Below, in pieces: positions 17,901 through 27,379 of a stretch of DNA of 64,000 bases. A program made the position numbers and the translations under genes. Source of the stretch: an uncultured Mucispirillum sp. (GTDB taxonomy: Bacteria > Chrysiogenota > Deferribacteres > Deferribacterales > Mucispirillaceae); NCBI GenBank assembly GCA_944325215.1, contig CALUZC010000002.1:83091-147090 (forward strand), in the 5' to 3' direction. The notes under the pieces were generated by a model. The model had not been told where the DNA came from. It was given only the letters and a program-made list of their open reading frames with translations, and ran no database searches. Position 1 is the stretch's first letter, and the number at the start of each line of letters is the position of its first letter.

Positions 17901-18304
17901 CTGTTGATTGATGATGGATCCAGCTCACCGTTTAAATATCTGCCAATTAATATGCCATTTTTATCATATATTCTTATTAGGTTAATAGTGCCGGGTATGA
18001 AATTAACATACATATCAAGAAAATCATGATGCAGCGAGCGTATTGCTTCCTGCCTTTTTTCACCGTCAAGGCTGTTTACTTTTTCCATATCATTAATTAT
18101 CGACTGGTTATTATATATTATTTGAAATTTTGATAAAGCATCATTTACAACACTATTATAGATAATCTCTTTTTGGGAAGATATAGTGCTTATTTTAGCA
18201 TAAACTTCAGTATCTATTCTTCCACTTAAATCACGTAGAATAGATACTGATACTAATGCTTCTAATACAATAAGAACTACAACTAATACTTTTACATTAT
18301 TCAT
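14972..18304 (-). CDS. Membrane hybrid histidine kinase with two PAS and two receiver domains
   Basis: The 1110-residue protein reads: membrane helix 5-24, extracytoplasmic sensor of about 270 residues, helix near 298-320, PAS (about 335-455), second PAS (about 470-590), HisKA with H626 in SHEIRTP, HATPase (about 740-860), a degenerate receiver (about 870-980) and an intact receiver with phospho-acceptor D1041 in FMDINMP. The second PAS holds C508, C516, C520 and C523 (Cx7Cx3CxxC), suggesting a metal or redox site. The following gene is a separate Hpt, so phosphate flow is H626 to D1041 to H55 of the Hpt protein. This is the BarA/EvgS type of architecture with the Hpt detached. Signal and output are unknown. 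Confidence 0.93.
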   Translation of the reverse strand: MNNVKVLVVVLIVLEALVSVSILRDLSGRIDTEVYAKISTISSQKEIIYNSVVNDALSKFQIIYNNQSIINDMEKVNSLDGEKRQEAIRSLHHDFLDMYVNFIPGTINLIRIYDKNGILIGRYLNGELDPSSINSSFHIIHPTQDSRLFTIDSKDIAVLIPYKLQKNNEIYGYIEFGMSADSFVNHMERLYSGLYLFAIKHSYLAISDKGVLEGQDINKYKVITGANYYIPEIILKTIINNIDFVANTNNQGKYFIKDVYLENKRYWGVFIPIYDISNNELGYITELMPNEYLYQIKNIAFFIWLLISITLWLFAFIVIMLERNRKSMLQLNNMLEGYKRAVDNSSQIIEFNEKMIITNVNIKFLDLMGGHIDEYIGESLSHFAAKCSEPNKFINSFNINKNETIYNGIYEFKTKHSKKAVLSVSSTAIADNSGKIKNLLCVMSDLTPEYTAIDELKAAEDKSEEFITILTDYINATGNILLVYKKDFTLEYSNLSHAADPFDRTANCYKHHMGRCIKTCSDCLVQKVFKEKIKVSYEVIDEKNNIYELISFFPILDKHGEVRLVVCEHRNIYDKVESQKTLLEANEKERAMVKQLQEMVQARDIAKAEAEYASKAKSMFLANMSHEIRTPINGILGFLELLKDCQMDDTAKEYFKIISSSSQSLLGIINDILDFSKIESGKMDLEKASFNLVDTVESVIDMYMARVDEKNIDLAVFTDPYIPKVIQGDSVKVRQILANLLSNAVKFTADEGRIFINISLVYIENNFVRIQFSVTDTGIGISEQTKQKIFSPFAQGDTSITRRFGGTGLGLSITRSILEMMNSSLEIVTEENKGSTFTFEISFKIIDKANHINDIMVDKNKKIIVFNTDSVCGQVISKYLKAYNMEVINAEGDVSVITEDTYAVLIDAKRDIDTFFKIFKTMPYKDKIIYSAVVHSKYKILADKEKDLKCVVLKPVTLSRFKNMFTEINGNETKVEGTLSDKDSKVALNGHVLAVEDNPVNQKLLVIFLEKAGFNVTVASNGQEAVNIIKDSSNFNIIFMDINMPVMDGVTATLKIREMGINIPIIALTANVIKEDVDKFIKNGMNDYVAKPINFDKLKNILLEFGAKSL

Positions 18305-18373
18305 ATTTACCTGATAATTTTAATAAACATATAATATATAATAAGAAATAATATGTAAATATTTTTTTAAAGC

Positions 18374-19555
18374 TTACTTGCTGATATTTTCTGAAGGCAT
18401 TATAATGGCTATCATACCCTTAAATACCCATGGAAAAATTACAGCAGAAATCATAGAAGCTAGTAAAACAGCAGATGTTTCCATTTTATTTATTAAGCCC
18501 ATATCGTAACAAATCCTTGAAACTGCCACAAGCATAGTAAGTGGAAAAGAAAGACCTATTGTTACAAGCATAAGCTTTGGTTTTTGAATTGAAGAAAAAA
18601 GTAAAAGGATTGTTCCTGCCACCTTTGTAATAAATAAAGATGCTATAATAATACTAGCTAAAAAAATAACATCTTTTTGCACAAAATCATTAAATGTTAC
18701 ACGCATTCCAACAGAAATAAAAAATATAGGTATAAAAAAACCATATCCTATACCACCTAATTTATCAAGCACACCATCTCTGCCTGCAAAAACAAGGGCA
18801 AACATTAAGCCGCCAACGAAAGCTCCCACTACAAACTCAATTTCAAATATGGCAGCAAATGCTACAAAGGCAAAAAGAATTACAAAATTTGCACGCATAC
18901 CTGTTTCTGTTGGATTACCTACTTCTAAAAATATTGACTGCAAATCTGGACGCCACCAAAGCATGACTTTTAAAACTTTCATTATAAAATATATTACAAG
19001 AAAAAATACTGCAATGTATAATATCTGCCTTGCACTGTTTAATGTAATGCCGTATTTTGATATAATGGTTAATACTGTAAGTCCTGCTAATGTTAATATT
19101 TCACCAATCATAGTAATAATTAAAAGCTTCTGCCCAAAATCTGTTTTTAATAGACCTGTATCCTTTAATACAGGGAATAAAAGCCCTATACCTGATGTAA
19201 AGAAAATAATAGCAAATGCCCAGGCAAGTTCCAATTTAAATGAAAGATACCATGCCGCTGCAGCAACAGGAATAAATGTTAATAGATATAACCATAATTC
19301 ATTTTTTGGTAAAGCCTTAAACCTTTCAAAATCTATTTCAAGACCAGCAAGATACATTAATATTAAAAACCCAAGAGTTGAAAAATATTCTACCATAACA
19401 AGCTGACTTTCACCATATGGAATAAGGGAAGCTATAACAATACCATATATTATTTCCCCTACAGCAGCTGGCAGCATAAGCCTTTTACTTAAAAAAGGCA
19501 TAAAAAATGCACCTAGTGCCATAAGAAATAGAAATAAAGCTTCCTGCTCACTCAT
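18374..19555 (-). CDS. Kef/CPA2-type cation:proton antiporter
   Basis: About 393 residues with eleven or so membrane helices, the CPA2 features YLAGLEIDFERF and GAFVGGLMFAL, and a GMRVTFND segment near the middle. It probably exchanges K+ or Na+ for protons. The cytoplasmic RCK part found fused in KefB/KefC is missing; instead the preceding gene encodes an RCK protein. A frame opens at 19567, but the ATG at 19555 has AGGA six bases upstream and is preferred. It overlaps the RCK gene by eight bases. Confidence 0.88.
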   Translation of the reverse strand: MSEQEALFLFLMALGAFFMPFLSKRLMLPAAVGEIIYGIVIASLIPYGESQLVMVEYFSTLGFLILMYLAGLEIDFERFKALPKNELWLYLLTFIPVAAAAWYLSFKLELAWAFAIIFFTSGIGLLFPVLKDTGLLKTDFGQKLLIITMIGEILTLAGLTVLTIISKYGITLNSARQILYIAVFFLVIYFIMKVLKVMLWWRPDLQSIFLEVGNPTETGMRANFVILFAFVAFAAIFEIEFVVGAFVGGLMFALVFAGRDGVLDKLGGIGYGFFIPIFFISVGMRVTFNDFVQKDVIFLASIIIASLFITKVAGTILLLFSSIQKPKLMLVTIGLSFPLTMLVAVSRICYDMGLINKMETSAVLLASMISAVIFPWVFKGMIAIIMPSENISK

Positions 19556-20963
19556 TGATATCCTCATCAGGTAAAACTAATACACTATTATTTGTTCTAG
19601 CTGCTATTAAAAAAGAAGTATGAGGATTTAAAAATGAAATTCTATCTTTAGAGTTTGCAGCAAGTATTAATAAACTGTTTGGGCTGTCATCTACCTCTGA
19701 TAAAATTTTATGGACTGGATTACCCTCTAATACAACCAGTGGAATTTTAGTTCGTGTTAAATTTTCATAATCTCTAACATATTTTTTTCTATTTTCAAGT
19801 TCTAAGCTGTCTTTTTGTGTTTTTAATGCACCGGGTGGAATAACATATATACATTTACAACCTAGACCAAAATGGGCAGCTATCTCTGCACCTGTTTCAA
19901 TAAGCCTTTCTGGTATATGACCATTTAATGATACTACTACCTCATTATAAGGGGCCTGCCCTCTGCTTATTAAAAATGGGTGACGTGTTTTTTTAAAATA
20001 ATATTTAAGCCTGCCATTAAAAAGACCAAAACCTGCACTGCCAGATATGGCTAAAGTTCCTACATCATGCAGATATGCAGCACTTCTAAAATTTTGCAGC
20101 GTGCCACCAAATTCACACCCAACACCTTCAAAATACCTAACGTCTTCTTTATTATTTATTTTCTTACGTTCTGTATCATACCATAAATATTTTTTTGCTC
20201 TTGTATTTATAAAAAAATAGTTTATGTCCATAGCATCTTTTTCTACCATGTTGTTGGCAATAACAGCCATAGTCTGTCCATACTGTAATGGAAACTCAGG
20301 TTTACCTATCATTAATATATTTACAATATTTTCTACAACTTTAGGCTCGCCCACAAGCACAACCCTATCACCTATTTGCATTTTAAAATCACCATCTGGA
20401 ACCATAAATACACCATTTCTATATACGGCTGCTACCTTCCATCTGCTTGGTGCTAAAAAACGCATTTTCCTATCTACTATATGAGAACGCCTGCGAATTA
20501 TAACTTCTACAATCTCACCATTACCAAGCCCAATATTATTAGGACGTGCATAATTTTTTTGTATAATATTTAAAACTGATTCTGAAGCTATTAAAATAGG
20601 ATTGATTATTTTTACATCATACTGTTCTAATTCTTCCCGCCTGTCATTTTTATAAAGCATTAAAATAATTGGTATCTGTAAGTTATATACATTTCTTGCT
20701 ATTCTACATATCTCAAGAACAACATCATAATCCTGCAGTGATGAAACAATATGTGATATATCTTCAAAATTTATCTTTTTCCATGTAACAATGCTGGAGG
20801 CTTCCCCTTCTATACCCTCGACATTATTGTATTCCTGTACAACACGCTCTACAAGGCCACTATCGATATCTACAACAACACATGGGCGTTCTTCTGCCAC
20901 CATTTTTAAAAGCCTGCGTTGAAAAAATCCAAGACCAAAAAGTAAAACTTTCTTTGTAGACAC
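19548..20963 (-). CDS. RCK (TrkA-N/TrkA-C) protein with USP-like C-terminus
   Basis: The 471-residue cytoplasmic protein begins with a Rossmann-like RCK segment (KVLLFGLGFFQRR, acidic VVDID end of strand two), continues with a TrkA_C domain (about 145-220, MQIGDRVVLVGEP) and ends with a region resembling universal-stress/nucleotide-binding folds (ICYV-like strand and LVVLEGNP). It likely gates the antiporter in response to nucleotides. The start is GTG at 20963 with GGAG seven bases upstream. Overlap with the antiporter supports a two-protein complex that in other bacteria is one chain. The C-terminal assignment is tentative. Confidence 0.8.
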   Translation of the reverse strand: MSTKKVLLFGLGFFQRRLLKMVAEERPCVVVDIDSGLVERVVQEYNNVEGIEGEASSIVTWKKINFEDISHIVSSLQDYDVVLEICRIARNVYNLQIPIILMLYKNDRREELEQYDVKIINPILIASESVLNIIQKNYARPNNIGLGNGEIVEVIIRRRSHIVDRKMRFLAPSRWKVAAVYRNGVFMVPDGDFKMQIGDRVVLVGEPKVVENIVNILMIGKPEFPLQYGQTMAVIANNMVEKDAMDINYFFINTRAKKYLWYDTERKKINNKEDVRYFEGVGCEFGGTLQNFRSAAYLHDVGTLAISGSAGFGLFNGRLKYYFKKTRHPFLISRGQAPYNEVVVSLNGHIPERLIETGAEIAAHFGLGCKCIYVIPPGALKTQKDSLELENRKKYVRDYENLTRTKIPLVVLEGNPVHKILSEVDDSPNSLLILAANSKDRISFLNPHTSFLIAARTNNSVLVLPDEDINE

Positions 20964-21383
20964 TTATATGCTCCATTTTTAAACTTGCTTCATATTCTAA
21001 TATGAATATATCTATATGTCAATATTACTATTTATTTACTATTTATAGACATATGTTAAGTATTTATAATCATTTTCTATTTTTTATTATTTTTTTAAAA
21101 AAATAATAATATTTTTTCTTTTTTTTCATACTTTTCTTATATGAATTTATTTTATTTGAATTTACCTTAAAATATGTTTTTTAGCCATATTTATTACTTA
21201 CTTTTTATGATATTTTTCATTTAATTTTATTTTTTTATATTTTTCCTATTTTTTATATTTTTTATTATTTTTTAATTGTGTATATATTATGTAATTTTTT
21301 ATGTTTTCTATTCATTTTTTTATTCAATTATGTTTCATAAATGCTACTTTGTTTTTATTTTTTCTCTTTTTTTGGGGGTTTTT
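20964..21383. other. AT-rich intergenic region
   Basis: 420 bases between divergent genes. The left end holds the RCK-antiporter promoter; a loose inverted pair ATATGTC / GACATAT lies at 21014-21020 and 21048-21054. The rest is T-rich with no convincing gene. A frame extending the chemoreceptor upstream to 21276 encodes an aromatic-rich stretch and is not believed. Confidence 0.7.
20994..21022 (-). promoter_or_regulatory. Sigma70 promoter of the RCK-antiporter operon, with palindrome
   Basis: On the minus strand TTGACA (21017-21022) and TAGAAT (20994-20999) are 17 bases apart, giving a leader of about 24 bases. An 18-bp palindrome TTCATATT-CT-AATATGAA (20989-21006) covers the -10 and could bind a repressor. 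Confidence 0.65.
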
Positions 21384-23378
21384 ATGTCTATTGGAAAAAA
21401 AATTAATATTTTTATACTTTCCATTGCTTTTTTATGTATTATAAGTAATATATATGCAGTATATTCGAGTTTTTCAGCCAGTGGTTCTGCTGAAGCTTTA
21501 GATGCTGAATATATTACTGCTAATACTCTTCTTTCAGATATGAATGTAAGTGTAAGCGCTATTAAAAGTGAGTTTCTAAATTTTGTTACTCATAAAACTA
21601 ATGAAAGTTTTGAAAGACTTAAAACTACACTTGCTACTGATTCTATCACTATTTATACTGATTTTATAACGACTCATCAAAAAGATTTAAAACCACTTAT
21701 TGATGTCTATACAAAATCTCAAGAATCATACAAATCCTATTATCAAGATGCATCTAGTGCCAGCGAAATATTTCTTGGTTTTGTTGATAATGGTAATGAC
21801 TTTCTTAAAATATTAGAAACTAGTAGGAAAACTGTTGATCAAGTTCATAACACAGCTAACCGTAATGCAAATTTCTTTTTAGAACAAGAAATGGATACAA
21901 GGCTTTTTTATGCAGACTTTCTTAACAGGCTTTCTCGTATGAAAGAGTTTATTAAGACTATTCAAATTTATGCAAATGAAATTTTATCAGGAACATCTAC
22001 AAATGGACAGCTATTTAACTTAATTTCTGATAACCTAACCCAGTTAAAAAAAGAAGCAGAATATATCCAGCGTGCATCACGTGTTGAATCTAATAAGAAA
22101 TTAATGGGTGAAATACTTGGCTATATTACTCAAATGCAGAAAATTGCAACGGAAGCAGGTCCTGTTTTCCAAACATATGTTAACCATTACACAAATATGG
22201 ATAATTCAAACCAGATTATTATTAATGATATTGTAACTATGACTGCATTGCTAAGTGAAATTATGCGTAGTGAAACAAAAAAAACTATTATAGAACAAAA
22301 TGCTGCCTTTATTATTTCTATTGTATTTGTGATTTTATCTTTTACTTTTGCTATTATCAATATACTTATTCTGAATAAAAGTGTTGTAATCCCTATAAAA
22401 ACTACTACAAAAATCATTAGCAGCTTAACACATGGCGATGGTGATTTAACTAAAAGGCTTAATATTAAATCACATGATGAATTAGGGGAATTAGCAGGCT
22501 ATATAAATACTTTTATATCTAATGTTCAAGATATTATTAGGGAAGTAAAAGAATCTACTGATGAAGTTGCAAGTGGAGCTGATCAATTATCAGCTACAAT
22601 GGAGCAGTTATCTACTACATTTGCTTCTCAGGCAAGGCAGCTTTCTGATATGGCTATTAGTATGGATACTATTAAGCAAATATCTCAAGATACTTCTACT
22701 TCTTTGAATAATAATATGAATATTTTAGAATCAACAGCTATAAAAACACAACAAGGTGCAGAAGCGTTAAATGGTGTTCAAAATAATATGATTAATATTA
22801 AAGATGAAACAGTATCATTAGCTGATGCTATTGACAGGCTTGCAACAAGCTCATCTCAAATTGGTGAAATATTAAGCGTTATTAATGATATTGCAAACCA
22901 AACTAACCTGCTTGCATTAAATGCAGCTATTGAAGCAGCTCGTGCTGGGGAAGCAGGACGTGGCTTTGCTGTTGTTGCAGATGAGGTTAGAAAACTTGCT
23001 GAAAGAACTCAACATGCTACAAGTGAAATAGAAAATATTATTAATACTCTGCAAAAAGAAACTGAATCAGTATCTTATGAAATGCAGCGTTCTGTTGACA
23101 GTGTTCAGCTTGGTGTTGATAACATAGGCGAAACTAATAGTGGCTTCGTTTCAGTTGTTGATGGTATTCAAGAGCTTAATAGAGATATGCATAATGTTGC
23201 AGTTCAAGTTTCTAACCAGTATGATACTATAGTAAGCACAAACGATAATACTCAAACTATTGTTGCTGGTGTTGAAGAAAGTTCATCGGCAGTTAGTGAA
23301 ATTGCAAACACAGTTGAACATTTACAATCTAGAGCAATCCAACTAAAAGATACAATAAATAGATTTAAAATAGATTAA
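21384..23378 (+). CDS. Methyl-accepting chemotaxis protein
   Basis: 664 residues from the ATG at 21384, which follows a GGGGG run. Two membrane helices (about 8-28 and 305-330) frame a long helical periplasmic sensor of about 270 residues; then HAMP ([18 protein letters not shown] segment near 360) and the signalling domain with the conserved hairpin tip [20 protein letters not shown]. It relays ligand binding to CheA/CheW. The hairpin DNA shares a 53-base identical tract, inverted, with the receptor gene at 37896. A terminator follows. Confidence 0.93.
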   Translation: MSIGKKINIFILSIAFLCIISNIYAVYSSFSASGSAEALDAEYITANTLLSDMNVSVSAIKSEFLNFVTHKTNESFERLKTTLATDSITIYTDFITTHQKDLKPLIDVYTKSQESYKSYYQDASSASEIFLGFVDNGNDFLKILETSRKTVDQVHNTANRNANFFLEQEMDTRLFYADFLNRLSRMKEFIKTIQIYANEILSGTSTNGQLFNLISDNLTQLKKEAEYIQRASRVESNKKLMGEILGYITQMQKIATEAGPVFQTYVNHYTNMDNSNQIIINDIVTMTALLSEIMRSETKKTIIEQNAAFIISIVFVILSFTFAIINILILNKSVVIPIKTTTKIISSLTHGDGDLTKRLNIKSHDELGELAGYINTFISNVQDIIREVKESTDEVASGADQLSATMEQLSTTFASQARQLSDMAISMDTIKQISQDTSTSLNNNMNILESTAIKTQQGAEALNGVQNNMINIKDETVSLADAIDRLATSSSQIGEILSVINDIANQTNLLALNAAIEAARAGEAGRGFAVVADEVRKLAERTQHATSEIENIINTLQKETESVSYEMQRSVDSVQLGVDNIGETNSGFVSVVDGIQELNRDMHNVAVQVSNQYDTIVSTNDNTQTIVAGVEESSSAVSEIANTVEHLQSRAIQLKDTINRFKID

Positions 23379-23388
23379 TTTTCTTTCA

Positions 23389-23415
23389 CCCCACATTTAG
23401 TATGTGGGGTTTCTT
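23389..23415 (+). terminator. Terminator after the chemoreceptor gene
   Basis: Stem CCCCACAT / ATGTGGGG (23389-23396, 23402-23409) with a 5-base loop, then TTTCTTTTT. Confidence 0.88.
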
Positions 23416-23538
23416 TTTCCTTTTTTAGTTTTCCTTAAATTTAGTTTCATTTAAATTATGTAGTTTTTGTTTTCATATTTTATTTTAGTATTGACTATTA
23501 TTATATTTAACAATATTATTTCTTATATAGGAGGACAT

Positions 23539-24102
23539 ATGAAACATATTAAATTTATTTCAGTATTAGCACTTGTTTGTGCTCTTTCTTTTATTTCTTT
23601 TTCAGTAAATGCTCAAAGTCTTTACGATCCTAGAAAAGAAAAGAATAAAATTATTGTTAAAATGGAACTTTTAGACAAAAAGAAAAACACATATATTGGT
23701 GATATTGTAGTTACAGAATCACCTTATGGGTTAGTTTTTACTCCATTTTTAAAGGGTAAAATTAGCGAAGGTTTACACGGTTTTCATATACATGTAAACC
23801 CAGACTGTGGCCCTGATGAAAAAGGTGTTTTAGGTATGAAAGCTGGTGGCCACTGGGACCCTGCAAAAACTGGTAAACACTCTTTCCCATGGGATAATAA
23901 AGGTCATAAAGGTGATTTACCTGCACTTTATGTATCATCTAAAGGTGATACTCCAAATCCTGTTCTTGCACCAAAACTTAAAAAATTAAGTGAAATAAAA
24001 AACAGGTCTTTAATGGTTCATATTGGTGGGGATAACCACCATGACCACCCTGCTGCTTTAGGTGGCGGCGGAGCAAGAGTAGCTTGCGGCGTTATTAAAT
24101 AA
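23539..24102 (+). CDS. sodC: Periplasmic Cu,Zn superoxide dismutase
   Basis: 187 residues from the ATG at 23539, which has AGGAGG five bases upstream; an upstream in-frame extension is rejected. A signal peptide (about 1-25, ending VNAQ) sends it to the periplasm. Copper and zinc ligands are visible in [24 protein letters not shown], and [18 protein letters not shown], including the disulfide cysteines. It dismutates superoxide outside the cytoplasm, which suits an anaerobe or microaerophile meeting oxygen. It has its own terminator. Confidence 0.95.
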   Translation: MKHIKFISVLALVCALSFISFSVNAQSLYDPRKEKNKIIVKMELLDKKKNTYIGDIVVTESPYGLVFTPFLKGKISEGLHGFHIHVNPDCGPDEKGVLGMKAGGHWDPAKTGKHSFPWDNKGHKGDLPALYVSSKGDTPNPVLAPKLKKLSEIKNRSLMVHIGGDNHHDHPAALGGGGARVACGVIK

Positions 24103-24114
24103 TTTATCATAACT

Positions 24115-24140
24115 GGGGCAGTTACTCTGCCCCATCTTTT
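24115..24140 (+). terminator. sodC terminator
   Basis: Stem GGGGCAG / CTGCCCC (24115-24121, 24127-24133), loop TTACT, followed by ATCTTTTTATTT. Confidence 0.85.
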
Positions 24141-24238
24141 TATTTCATTACATTTTATATATTTTCTTAAAAATTTACTTGACTATTTTATAAAAAAAAG
24201 GCAAAAGAGTAATTTACTATTAACTTATTTGAGGGCTT

Positions 24239-26095
24239 ATGAAAAATTTATCTACTAATGAGGCTTTAAGAAATATTGCAATTATTGCCCATGTTGACCA
24301 TGGTAAAACTACACTTGTTGATGCTATGTTTAAGCAAAGTGGTGTATATAGAGAAAACCAAGTGGCAGAAGAAAGAGCAATGGATAGTATGGATATTGAA
24401 AGAGAACGTGGTATTACTATTACTGCAAAAAACTGCTCTGTTAACTGGCATGGAACTAAAATTAATATTTTAGATACTCCAGGACACGCTGATTTTGGTG
24501 GTGAGGTTGAACGTGCTTTATCTATGGTAGATGGTGCTATTTTACTTGTTGATGCTTCAGAAGGTCCACTGCCACAAACTCGTTTTGTTCTAAAAAAAGC
24601 TTTAGAAAAAGGCTTAAGAGTTATTGTTTGTATAAATAAAATAGATAGAAAAGATGCCCGCCCTCACGAAGTTATTGATGAAGTATTAGATTTATTTATA
24701 GATTTAGATGCCACAGAAGATCAGCTTGATTTCCCTATACTTTATGCTGTTGGAAGGGACGGTATCGCCTCTCTTACATTAGAAGAAAAAGGTAAAGATT
24801 TAAAACCACTTTTTGATATGATTTTAAAAGAAATCCCAGCCCCAACTTACGATGAAAATTCTTCATTTAAAATGCTTGTTTCAGATTTGGGCTATTCTGA
24901 TTATCTTGGCAGGCTGGCTATTGGTAAAATTAGAAGTAATATTACAAAAATCAATGAAGGGCTTATTTATTTTAATGAATTAGGTGAAACAAAACCTGCT
25001 AAAGTTTCAAAAATACAGTCATATTCTGGTATGGAGTTAGTAGATAACCCTAATCCACAACCGGGAGATATTTTAGTTGTTGCTGGTATGCCCGAAGTAA
25101 CTATTGGTGATACAATATGTGCAAAAGATAATACAGAGCCACTTCCTAGAATTTCAGTTGATGAACCTACTGTTGCTATGAGATTTACTATTAATAAATC
25201 ACCTTTGGCTGGTAAAGAAGGTAAAATCGTTCAAGCTGCTAAAATTAAAGAAAGGCTTGCAAAAGAAGTTTTAAGAAATGTGTCTATTAAAGTTGAAGAT
25301 GCTGAAGAAAAAGACAGCTTTATTGTTAAAGGCAGGGGAGAATTACAGCTTGCTATTTTAATTGAAGAAATGCGAAGAGAAGGTTTTGAATTAAATGTTG
25401 GCAGACCTCAGGTTATTTTTAAGAAAAAAGATGGTGTTCGCTATGAACCTATTGAAAATGTTTATATAGACTGTGAAGAACAATTCTTAGGTGTTATTAC
25501 AGAAAAATTATCTATTAGAAAAGGTAGAATGACAAACCTTGTAAATAAAGGAACAGGCAGATGCCGTGCTGAATTTTCTGTTCCTTCTCGTGGTTTAATT
25601 GGTTATAGAGATGATTTTTTAACAGATACAAAAGGAACTGGTATTATGAATACTCTTTTTGCAGGCTATGAAGAATACAGGGGAGAATTTCCTGTTCGTC
25701 ATACTGGCTCTTTAGTATCAGATAGAGCTGGTGTTGCTGTTGGCTATGGTTTATTTCATTTAGAACCACGTGGTCAGCTTTTTGTAGTGCCGGGTGATCC
25801 CGTTTATGAAGGTATGGTTATTGGGGAATATAATAAGGATAACGATTTAAATGTAAACCCATGTAAAGAGAAAAAACTTACAAATATGAGAGCTTCAGGT
25901 AAAGATGATGCATTAACTTTACGCCCTATTCTTCCTATGACATTAGAAAAAGCAATTCATTTTATTACAGATGATGAAATGGTGGAAGTAACACCGCAAT
26001 CTATACGTATAAGAAAAACTATTCTTTCTGCTCAAGAAAGGCATACTTTAAGAGGTAAAATGCTTCAAGGTATGGAAGAAGAATTTAACGGATAA
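24239..26095 (+). CDS. typA: Translational GTPase TypA/BipA
   Basis: 618 residues, the usual size. The GTPase domain shows G1 AHVDHGKTT, the switch II DTPGHADFGGEVER and G4 NKID; the EF-G-like domains and the BipA-specific C-terminal part (KGTGIMNTLFAGYEEYRGE) follow. It binds the ribosome and helps assembly of the large subunit under stress and cold. GAGG lies before the ATG. A hairpin terminator follows, and the downstream flank including that hairpin appears duplicated. Confidence 0.97.
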   Translation: MKNLSTNEALRNIAIIAHVDHGKTTLVDAMFKQSGVYRENQVAEERAMDSMDIERERGITITAKNCSVNWHGTKINILDTPGHADFGGEVERALSMVDGAILLVDASEGPLPQTRFVLKKALEKGLRVIVCINKIDRKDARPHEVIDEVLDLFIDLDATEDQLDFPILYAVGRDGIASLTLEEKGKDLKPLFDMILKEIPAPTYDENSSFKMLVSDLGYSDYLGRLAIGKIRSNITKINEGLIYFNELGETKPAKVSKIQSYSGMELVDNPNPQPGDILVVAGMPEVTIGDTICAKDNTEPLPRISVDEPTVAMRFTINKSPLAGKEGKIVQAAKIKERLAKEVLRNVSIKVEDAEEKDSFIVKGRGELQLAILIEEMRREGFELNVGRPQVIFKKKDGVRYEPIENVYIDCEEQFLGVITEKLSIRKGRMTNLVNKGTGRCRAEFSVPSRGLIGYRDDFLTDTKGTGIMNTLFAGYEEYRGEFPVRHTGSLVSDRAGVAVGYGLFHLEPRGQLFVVPGDPVYEGMVIGEYNKDNDLNVNPCKEKKLTNMRASGKDDALTLRPILPMTLEKAIHFITDDEMVEVTPQSIRIRKTILSAQERHTLRGKMLQGMEEEFNG

Positions 26096-26126
26096 AATAA
26101 ATTATTATATATAGTTATTTATATAG

Positions 26127-26353
26127 ATGCTTTAATTTACTTTTGTAGATTAAAGCATTTTTTTTATATTTCTTATTTTATTTATTAATATAATTGCTTT
26201 TATTCTTGTTGTATACTCTTTTAGTTTCTATTATTCATTTACTTTATTTATATTTCTATGTATTTATTTTTACATAATTTACATTTTATTAATTCATTAT
26301 TATATAACTATTTATTACTTAACTACTTTTTTGATTTTTTATAATTTTTTACT
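26127..26353 (+). repeat. Imperfect direct repeat, copy A
   Basis: Starts at the typA terminator hairpin and continues through TTTATTAATATAATTGCTT (26181-26199), ACTTTATTTATATTTCTAT, ATTTATTTTTACATAATTTACA-like tracts to TATAATTTTTTACT (26340-26353). Copy B repeats these blocks in the same order. Confidence 0.7.
26128..26166 (+). terminator. typA terminator
   Basis: Stem TGCTTTAAT / ATTAAAGCA (26128-26136, 26149-26157), 12-base loop, then nine T. A diverged copy of this hairpin occurs at 26414-26433. Confidence 0.82.
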
Positions 26354-26409
26354 TTTATTACTTAAATAATAAATAGTTTATAGTATAATTATATTATTTA
26401 TTACAAATA

Positions 26410-26617
26410 TGCATTAGTTTACCTGCAAACTAAAGTATATTTACTTTTTCTTTATTCTTTTTGTTCTTTATTAATATAATTGCTTGTTTATACTCCTTAG
26501 TTTTTCATTATTCAATTACTTTATTTATATTTCTATACATTTATTTTTACATAATTTACAATATGTTAATGCATTGTTTTATTATTTATATTTTTTTATA
26601 TGTTATAATTTTTTACT
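26410..26617 (+). repeat. Imperfect direct repeat, copy B
   Basis: Same block order as copy A, offset about 265-285 bases, with small gaps. It begins with a remodelled hairpin TTAGTTT-ACCTGC-AAACTAA (26414-26433), then TTTATTAATATAATTGCTT at 26467-26485 and TATAATTTTTTACT at 26604-26617. Confidence 0.7.
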
Positions 26618-26788
26618 TGATTATTTTATTATTTTATTATTTTAAACTTTATTATATTTTCTTATGAGTTTATTAATTTATTCAATTATTATTTTTATAT
26701 TATTTTTCATCACTAATATAGTGAATTATCTTTAATTATCTTAATAAATAATTTATTTAATGCATTAATTTATATATAATATTATTTA

Positions 26789-27292
26789 TTATATACATTT
26801 ACCTGTTGTAATATCACTTAATGCTTTTAATTTTCTATTTTCTATTATAAATTTTTGTTCATAACATGTTTCATCAGCTGAATCTGCTGGTATATATTTC
26901 ATTATAATACCCCTACTTTCTTTTTTGCTTAAAGGAATAGATATATACCTTTCACCATTTATTTCCATTGCTGTTATTTCATTTATATTGTAATCTGCAA
27001 ATATATTCTCATCTACCTTACCATTTGATACATCAACTAATGTAAGATACATACAGCCTGTTCCACAGCTATTCCTAACTATTGCATATTTTCCATTATA
27101 ATTTATTGTTAATTCTACTGCTTTATTTATATCGTTAAATATTAATCCTTCTTCTTTTCTATAACCTTCTGGCAGCACTATTTTTCCATTATATTTATTT
27201 TCTGCAGGATAATTTTTAAAAAATGCATCTTCTTGACCATAACATATTGATATACTTATTAATAAAAACATTGTAACAAATATTTTTTTCAT
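26789..27292 (-). CDS. Small secreted protein, unknown function
   Basis: 167 residues with a signal peptide (about 1-19, ending CYGQ). The mature part has predicted beta-rich character, three or four cysteines (a CGTGC pair near 75-79, C near 150 and the penultimate C) and no family I recognise. It lies downstream of the hydrogenase operon on the same strand, after a terminator-like hairpin, so it is probably separate. The CGTGC motif may form a disulfide in the periplasm. Confidence 0.75.
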   Translation of the reverse strand: MKKIFVTMFLLISISICYGQEDAFFKNYPAENKYNGKIVLPEGYRKEEGLIFNDINKAVELTINYNGKYAIVRNSCGTGCMYLTLVDVSNGKVDENIFADYNINEITAMEINGERYISIPLSKKESRGIIMKYIPADSADETCYEQKFIIENRKLKALSDITTGKCI

Positions 27293-27323
27293 ATTTCACT
27301 CCATTTTGTAATATATTTTTGTA

Positions 27324-27356
27324 AAAAATAAAGGGAAAATTTTACTTTCCCCTTTA
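27324..27356 (-). terminator. Terminator of the hyb operon
   Basis: On the minus strand AAAGGGGAAA pairs imperfectly with TTTTCCCTTT (27330-27355) and is followed by ATTTTTT, some 25 bases after the hybC stop. Confidence 0.65.
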
Positions 27357-27379
27357 CATAATCTATCAGTTTTTCATTA

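Larger units (their letters stand above)
26096..26788. other. AT-rich intergenic region with duplication
   Basis: About 690 bases between convergent typA and the small secreted protein gene. It contains the typA terminator and the two repeat copies. A 68-codon frame at 26461 is almost all Ile, Phe, Tyr and Leu from AT-rich sequence and has no ribosome binding site, so no gene is called. Confidence 0.75.

Noticed and set aside
24179..24238. TTGACT upstream of typA as a -35 box.
   Set aside because: No acceptable -10 at 16-18 bases, so no promoter is claimed.
26461..26667. 68-codon frame of Ile, Phe, Tyr and Leu in the repeat region.
   Set aside because: Low-complexity translation of AT-rich DNA, no ribosome binding site, and it lies across repeat copy B.
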